This document shows, in pieces, positions 35,585 through 40,199 of a stretch of 40,199 nucleotides of DNA (positions within the stretch are counted from its first letter, which is position 1; the number at the start of each line of letters is the position of its first letter). The position numbers and the translations under genes are program-made. The stretch is from Acholeplasma sp. (lineage in GTDB: Bacteria; Bacillota_I; Bacilli_A; Acholeplasmatales; Acholeplasmataceae): assembly GCA_003605085.1 (NCBI GenBank), contig QZKD01000022.1, forward strand, positions 1-40,199, given 5' to 3'. The notes under the pieces are model-generated. The model was not told the origin of the DNA. It worked only from the letters and a program-made list of their open reading frames with translations, and made no database searches.

Positions 35585-37102
35585 TTATTTGAGAATTAAA
35601 CTATGTCCTGTCATCTCTTTGGGTTGTTTCACACCGAGAAGATCGAGCATCGTAGGTGCGATGTCACATAGGGAACCTGTATTGATTTTGATTCCTTTTT
35701 TGGTAATAGTAATTGGCACTAGATTGGTCGTATGTGCAGTGTGAGGATTACCGAATTCATCACGCATCTTTTCCGCATTCCCATGATCTGCTAGGACAAT
35801 GGCAACTCCCCCGATGGAAAGAATCGCTTCGACAACATCTTTCGTGCATTGATCCACGGTTTCAACGGCAACCTTTGCAGCTTCAATCGAGCCAGTATGT
35901 CCTACCATATCGGGATTAGCAAAGTTTAAAATCATCGTATCGAATGCTTCACTCTTAATCGCTTCAACAGCTTTGTCTCTGACTTCAAAAGCACTCATTT
36001 CAGGTTTTAAGTCATAGGTAGGCACTTTTGGTGATTCAACTAAAATACGCGTACTACCCTTAAGTTCTTTTTCAGCACCACCATCAAAGAAGAAGGTGAC
36101 ATGGGCATATTTTTCTGTCTCTGCAATTCTTAACTGTTTAAGACTTGCATTGGCAATAACCTCACCATAAAGGTTATCTAGTGTTTGTAATTCATAGGCG
36201 AGAGGGCCTTTGACAGATTCGTTATAATGCATCATCGATACAAAGAAGATGTCTTTGACGGTGTGACTTGAGTTAAACGTTGATTTACCAGCAGTCGTAT
36301 ATAATTTTGTAGCTTCTGGGTTCGAAAACGCTGTCGCAATTCTTATCGCGCGATCGGGTCTAAAGTTAGCAAAGATAATCGCATCATGATCACTTATTAA
36401 GCCTTCTTTATCCACCAAAAAAGGAATGATGAATTCATCGGTCACTCCTGCATCATAGGATGCTTTAATGCCTTCTAAAGCTCCTTGAAGTTTACCTGTA
36501 CCTCGTGTCATGTTATCATAAGCTTTTTGAATACGATCCCAGTTATTATCACGATCCATCGCATAATAGCGTCCTGAAACAGTGGCAACTTTCATACCAT
36601 GATCCATCAAGTCTTTTAGGTAACCATATCCTGAAGTTTGAGGAGTATCTCTACCATCCATAAATGCATGTAAATAGGGAGTAATACCATTGGAAACCGC
36701 AAGATCATGAAGTGCTTGAATGTGTGTGGGATAGGAGTGAACACCACCATCGGAGACAAGTCCGAAGATGTGAAGTTTTGAATGATTCTTTTTAGCATGA
36801 GAAATGGCATCTAAAAAAGCTTTATTCTTGTAGAATGATCCATCTTTAATCGCAACATTGATTCTGGTGAGCGATTGATACACCACACGACCTGCACCAA
36901 GGTTTAAATGACCGACCTCACTATTGCCCATTTGGCCATCGGGTAAACCCACATTTTCACCACTCGCTTGTAGCACATTCGTGGGATATTCTTTGAATAA
37001 GCGATCAAGAAATGGTTTTTTGGCAAGTGATACTGAATTGCTTGGGCTATCTGGAGCAAGTCCATAGCCATCCATAATGATTAAACCGACAAATTTTTTC
37101 AT
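35585..37102 (-). CDS. gpmI: 2,3-bisphosphoglycerate-independent phosphoglycerate mutase
   Basis: Interconverts 3- and 2-phosphoglycerate in glycolysis using two Mn ions and a phosphoserine intermediate. The 505-residue length is typical. The phosphatase-domain MDGYG, the active-site serine in MGNSEVGHLNLGAGR, HAFMDGRDTPQ, FANFRPDRA and the metal-binding FANPDMVGHTG and LADHGNAEKM are all intact. AAGGAG precedes the ATG. A -10 TATAAT is present on the minus strand at 37134-37139, with a weak -35. Enolase, the next pathway step, is 1.7 kb away on the other strand. Confidence 0.97.
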   Translation of the reverse strand: MKKFVGLIIMDGYGLAPDSPSNSVSLAKKPFLDRLFKEYPTNVLQASGENVGLPDGQMGNSEVGHLNLGAGRVVYQSLTRINVAIKDGSFYKNKAFLDAISHAKKNHSKLHIFGLVSDGGVHSYPTHIQALHDLAVSNGITPYLHAFMDGRDTPQTSGYGYLKDLMDHGMKVATVSGRYYAMDRDNNWDRIQKAYDNMTRGTGKLQGALEGIKASYDAGVTDEFIIPFLVDKEGLISDHDAIIFANFRPDRAIRIATAFSNPEATKLYTTAGKSTFNSSHTVKDIFFVSMMHYNESVKGPLAYELQTLDNLYGEVIANASLKQLRIAETEKYAHVTFFFDGGAEKELKGSTRILVESPKVPTYDLKPEMSAFEVRDKAVEAIKSEAFDTMILNFANPDMVGHTGSIEAAKVAVETVDQCTKDVVEAILSIGGVAIVLADHGNAEKMRDEFGNPHTAHTTNLVPITITKKGIKINTGSLCDIAPTMLDLLGVKQPKEMTGHSLILK

Positions 37103-37133
37103 ATTAACTCCTTAACGTATAGTATCCTCTCTT

Positions 37134-37139
37134 ATTATA
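37134..37139 (-). promoter_or_regulatory. -10 element of gpmI
   Basis: TATAAT on the minus strand lies 31 bases before the gpmI ATG. A TTGATA further upstream is spaced at 23 bases, too far to be a normal -35. Confidence 0.45.
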
Positions 37140-37209
37140 ATCGAAAATCGATCATTCGCTTGTATCAACGCAAAAAAAACGTTTTCAATTTGAGTAGAAG
37201 GAGTATCTA

Positions 37210-37237
37210 TTGATATTCTAAAAAAGCATGTTATAAT
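37210..37237 (+). promoter_or_regulatory. Promoter of the FMN riboswitch-ribU transcript
   Basis: TTGATA (37210-37215) and TATAAT (37232-37237) have 16-base spacing. Initiation would fall just before the riboswitch aptamer. The stretch 37140-37209 before it shows nothing further that I can name. Confidence 0.7.
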
Positions 37238-37253
37238 GAATGTGTAAATGAAT

Positions 37254-37357
37254 ACTTCGGGGCACCGTGTAATTCGGGACCGGCGGTATAGTCCGCGAGC
37301 CTTCGGGCAGACCTTGTGTGATTCAAGGACCGACAGTAAAGTCTGGATGGAAGAAGA
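37254..37357 (+). ncRNA. FMN riboswitch (RFN element)
   Basis: The conserved core is unmistakable: CTTCGGGGCA at the 5' side, GACCGGCGGTATAGTCCGCGAGC written in parts as GGGACCGGCGG and AGTCCGCGAGC, then GGACCGACAGTAAAGTCTGGAT and a closing GAAG. The aptamer binds FMN and here precedes a riboflavin-transporter gene. It occupies most of the 331-base gap between gpmI and ribU, which otherwise contains the two promoters and a terminator. The variable arm is short (CCTTCGGG). Confidence 0.95.
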
Positions 37358-37383
37358 TAAGTCAATTTTTTGACGTCCTTTTG

Positions 37384-37410
37384 TCGCCGAAGTTATTTCG
37401 ACGATTTTTT
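37384..37410 (+). terminator. Expression-platform terminator of the FMN riboswitch
   Basis: TCGCCGAA and TTCGACGA pair with one C-A mismatch around GTTAT, followed by six T. It lies between the aptamer and the ribU ribosome site, so FMN binding should stop transcription. The 5' P1 strand ACTTCGG (37254-37260) is the exact complement of CCGAAGT (37387-37393), offering an antiterminator pairing. Confidence 0.75.
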
Positions 37411-37433
37411 ATTTCATAAAGGAGGATGTACCC

Positions 37434-38168
37434 ATGTTTGACTACATTAAAGCCAATCAAGATTTAGTACAAACTATTTTGGCAATTGTTTTTTCTGTGT
37501 CGCTTCTGATTCTTTCAATCTTAGCGTACAAGTACGAAAGCAGAACAAAGGGCAATGGAGAGAAAATTAAAAAGATGGTGACATTATCCATCTTAGCTGC
37601 AATTTCAGTCGTTTTATATTTGTTTGTCAAGTTTCCAATGAATTGGATCTTACCTTTTATTCCTGGTTTTTTGGATGTTCAGTTTTCAAGCCTACCCGTC
37701 TATATAGGTGGTTTTATGTTTGGACCGATTAGTGGAACCTTGATCACCATTATTAGGTTTTTGGTAAAATTACCAAACACACAAACTGCTGGCGTGGGTG
37801 AGCTCGCTGATTTTATCATTGGATTTGCATCTGTTTTAGTCTCATCCATGATCTACCACCACCATAAAACTAAAAGGGGAGCAATCATTGCATTGATATC
37901 CATTGTTGTCAGTTGGACAGTGACCGCAATTATCATTAACTGGACATTTATTCTTGAATTTTACATGAACTTTTTCGGATTTGATGCTATTTTTGGTATG
38001 CTCACCACTATACCTGGAATCACAGCTGATAACTACATGACATATTATATTTTGATTGCAGTTATACCTTTTAATTTGATCTTATCGAGCTTGGTGAGTA
38101 TCATTACTTACATCGTTTATAAACGCTTATCGATGATTTACCGCGATATTCATATCAATAAAGGTTAG
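37434..38168 (+). CDS. ribU: Riboflavin ECF transporter substrate-binding subunit
   Basis: This S-component protein captures riboflavin and works with a shared ECF ATPase/T module not encoded here. The 244 residues carry an extra N-terminal helix (~12-33), then the six-helix core. The RibU-type signature PFIPGFLDVQFSSLPVYIGGFMFGP, seen in parts as LPFIPGFLDVQFSSLP and GGFMFGPISGTLI, forms loop 1 and the riboflavin site. The preceding FMN riboswitch confirms the assignment. AAAGGAGGA lies eight bases before the ATG. Repression by FMN through transcription termination is expected. Confidence 0.92.
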   Translation: MFDYIKANQDLVQTILAIVFSVSLLILSILAYKYESRTKGNGEKIKKMVTLSILAAISVVLYLFVKFPMNWILPFIPGFLDVQFSSLPVYIGGFMFGPISGTLITIIRFLVKLPNTQTAGVGELADFIIGFASVLVSSMIYHHHKTKRGAIIALISIVVSWTVTAIIINWTFILEFYMNFFGFDAIFGMLTTIPGITADNYMTYYILIAVIPFNLILSSLVSIITYIVYKRLSMIYRDIHINKG

Positions 38169-38195
38169 TATCCATTTTCAAAGACTCATTCATGC

Positions 38196-38201
38196 TATAA
38201 T
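38196..38201 (+). promoter_or_regulatory. -10 element of the small membrane-protein gene
   Basis: TATAAT lies 18 bases before ATG 38219, with AGAGGAGG between. The -35 is poor. Confidence 0.4.
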
Positions 38202-38218
38202 GAAAGAGGAGGATTTTT

Positions 38219-38686
38219 ATGTCTCTTAAACATGAGTTTGCTAAACCCATTCTTAAGAATGATCTTATGCCCGTTCTCCGATCGGGCTTTTTTATGTCTT
38301 TTACCGGAGGTTTAATTTTAGGTTTAATCCATTTCATTTTCACTTATTATTTTAGCTTTTCCATCATTTGGTTATTATTGTTGGTGCTTTCGCATCTCAT
38401 GGCAACCCGTATCAAGCAATCATATCAAACCTATCATATTCTTTATCCACTATTGAGTGTTTTATTTTTCTTATTTGCATATTATTTGATGAATGTCACG
38501 ATGGGTGTAGGTATTTATATCATTTTAAATTTGGTTAGTCTTGAAAATATCTTACTTATTCTAATCCCTTTCCAGTACTTCAGATTTCTTTTACCGATCA
38601 GTGCGTATTTTTTCTCAGTCAATAATCTATTGCAGATTGTTTTCTTCATCATTGGGATCGTTTACGCCTATCGATATAGCAGGTAA
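38219..38686 (+). CDS. Small multi-pass membrane protein of unknown function
   Basis: I do not recognise the family. The 155 residues hold a polar N-terminus (~1-22) and about four membrane helices (first FFMSFTGGLILGLIHFIF). AGAGGAGG with good spacing supports ATG 38219. Codons ~17-25 coincide with a GC hairpin and T run that look like an intrinsic terminator, and an in-frame ATG (38294) follows it directly but has no ribosome site. It lies between ribU and eno; no functional link is visible. Confidence 0.65.
   Translation: MSLKHEFAKPILKNDLMPVLRSGFFMSFTGGLILGLIHFIFTYYFSFSIIWLLLLVLSHLMATRIKQSYQTYHILYPLLSVLFFLFAYYLMNVTMGVGIYIILNLVSLENILLILIPFQYFRFLLPISAYFFSVNNLLQIVFFIIGIVYAYRYSR
38269..38293 (+). 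terminator. Terminator-like hairpin inside a coding region
   Basis: GCCCG and CGGGC pair around a nine-base loop, followed by six T. It is about 100 bases after the ribU stop and within codons 17-25 of the small membrane protein. Translating ribosomes would cover it, so it may act only on untranslated RNA. Confidence 0.5.
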
Positions 38687-38730
38687 ACGTTTTTATAGTT
38701 ATTTTTCTACCCGAAACCAAAAAAATCATA

Positions 38731-38754
38731 TATAATATGGTTGGTTAAACTAAC
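38731..38754 (+). promoter_or_regulatory. eno -10 and operator-like repeat
   Basis: TATAAT (38731-38736) is followed by GTTGGTTAAACTAAC (38740-38754), an inverted repeat with seven-base arms and one G-T pair. A bound repressor there would block initiation. The -35 is weak. Confidence 0.4.
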
Positions 38755-38771
38755 AGGCAAAAATTAAATAA

Positions 38772-40079
<1,308 letters not shown>

Positions 40080-40113
40080 GCGCATAAAAATAACCCGATC
40101 ATGAACAGCCTCT

Positions 40114-40199
40114 TGTCAAGTAGACACGGTAAATAATATAAAATTAGATAGCCATATGCCTGTATTCTAAAGGTGTATGGCTTTTTAATTTGCGTTGAA
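40114..40199. mobile_element. End of an IS3-type insertion sequence (cut by window edge)
   Basis: TGTCAAGTAGACACGG has the TG-terminal form of an IS3-family end, and a transposase C-terminus is encoded inward from it on the minus strand. The other end and target duplication lie outside the window, so exact boundaries are unproven. Confidence 0.6.
40144..40199 (-). CDS. IS3-family transposase, C-terminal fragment
   Basis: Only the last 17 codons are visible: QRKLKSHTPLEYRHMAI then TAA. The (K)LK-x-x-TPLEYR pattern is the standard end of IS3-group integrase-type transposases (compare LSPVEYR). The gene continues beyond the right edge, so integrity cannot be judged. Confidence 0.65.
   Translation of the reverse strand, partial: QRKLKSHTPLEYRHMAI

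Overview
The window reads as one contiguous piece of chromosome from a low-GC, Gram-positive-type bacterium. TGA is used as a stop (for example in the nanE and GH38 genes) and tryptophan is encoded by TGG, so the standard bacterial code applies and UGA=Trp mycoplasmas are excluded. AT-rich sequence, strong AGGAGG ribosome sites, lipoprotein signals, HutC-type GntR control and an FMN riboswitch before a RibU-type transporter fit Bacillota or UGA-stop Mollicutes relatives (Acholeplasma/Izemoplasma-like). That placement is an inference, not a proof.

Positions 3-24860 are a single plus-strand run of 17 tightly packed genes. It opens with a large solute-binding protein cut by the window edge, then two ABC permeases, an exported NHL/TPR protein, a YIP1-family membrane protein, a DUF5696-like membrane-anchored protein, a second permease pair, and a YesL-like membrane protein fused to a GNAT domain. 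A GxGYxYP-type lipoprotein, NanE, a GxDLY/SGNH esterase, a secreted and a cytosolic GHL10 hydrolase, a cytosolic GH84 hexosaminidase, a FAD oxidoreductase and a GH38 alpha-mannosidase follow. No ABC ATPase is encoded, so a shared ATPase elsewhere is expected.

Positions 24895-32609 continue the theme: nagB (minus), a divergent GntR/UTRA regulator, an acetyl-xylan-esterase-like hydrolase (minus), a NAT_N/GNAT_C acyltransferase overlapping a phosphodiester-glycosidase (NAGPA) protein, and a lipoprotein solute-binding protein with two Ig-like repeats. Three exact copies of TATAGACAAG plus related inverted repeats sit on the promoters of nagB, gntR, the acyltransferase-NAGPA pair and the binding-protein gene, suggesting one amino-sugar-responsive regulon. 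Together these genes look like a system that trims an acetylated, amino-sugar- and mannose-containing, perhaps phosphodiester-linked glycan outside the cell, imports fragments, and finishes them inside through GlcNAc/ManNAc metabolism. No nagA or sugar kinase is seen here.

Positions 32672-40079 are more ordinary: an unknown membrane protein, a lysophospholipase-like hydrolase, a 3-hydroxyisobutyrate-dehydrogenase-like enzyme, an HMA metal-binding protein, gpmI, an FMN riboswitch with ribU, a small membrane protein with a terminator-like hairpin inside its coding region, and enolase. From about 40114 the right edge enters what looks like the end of an IS3-type insertion sequence.
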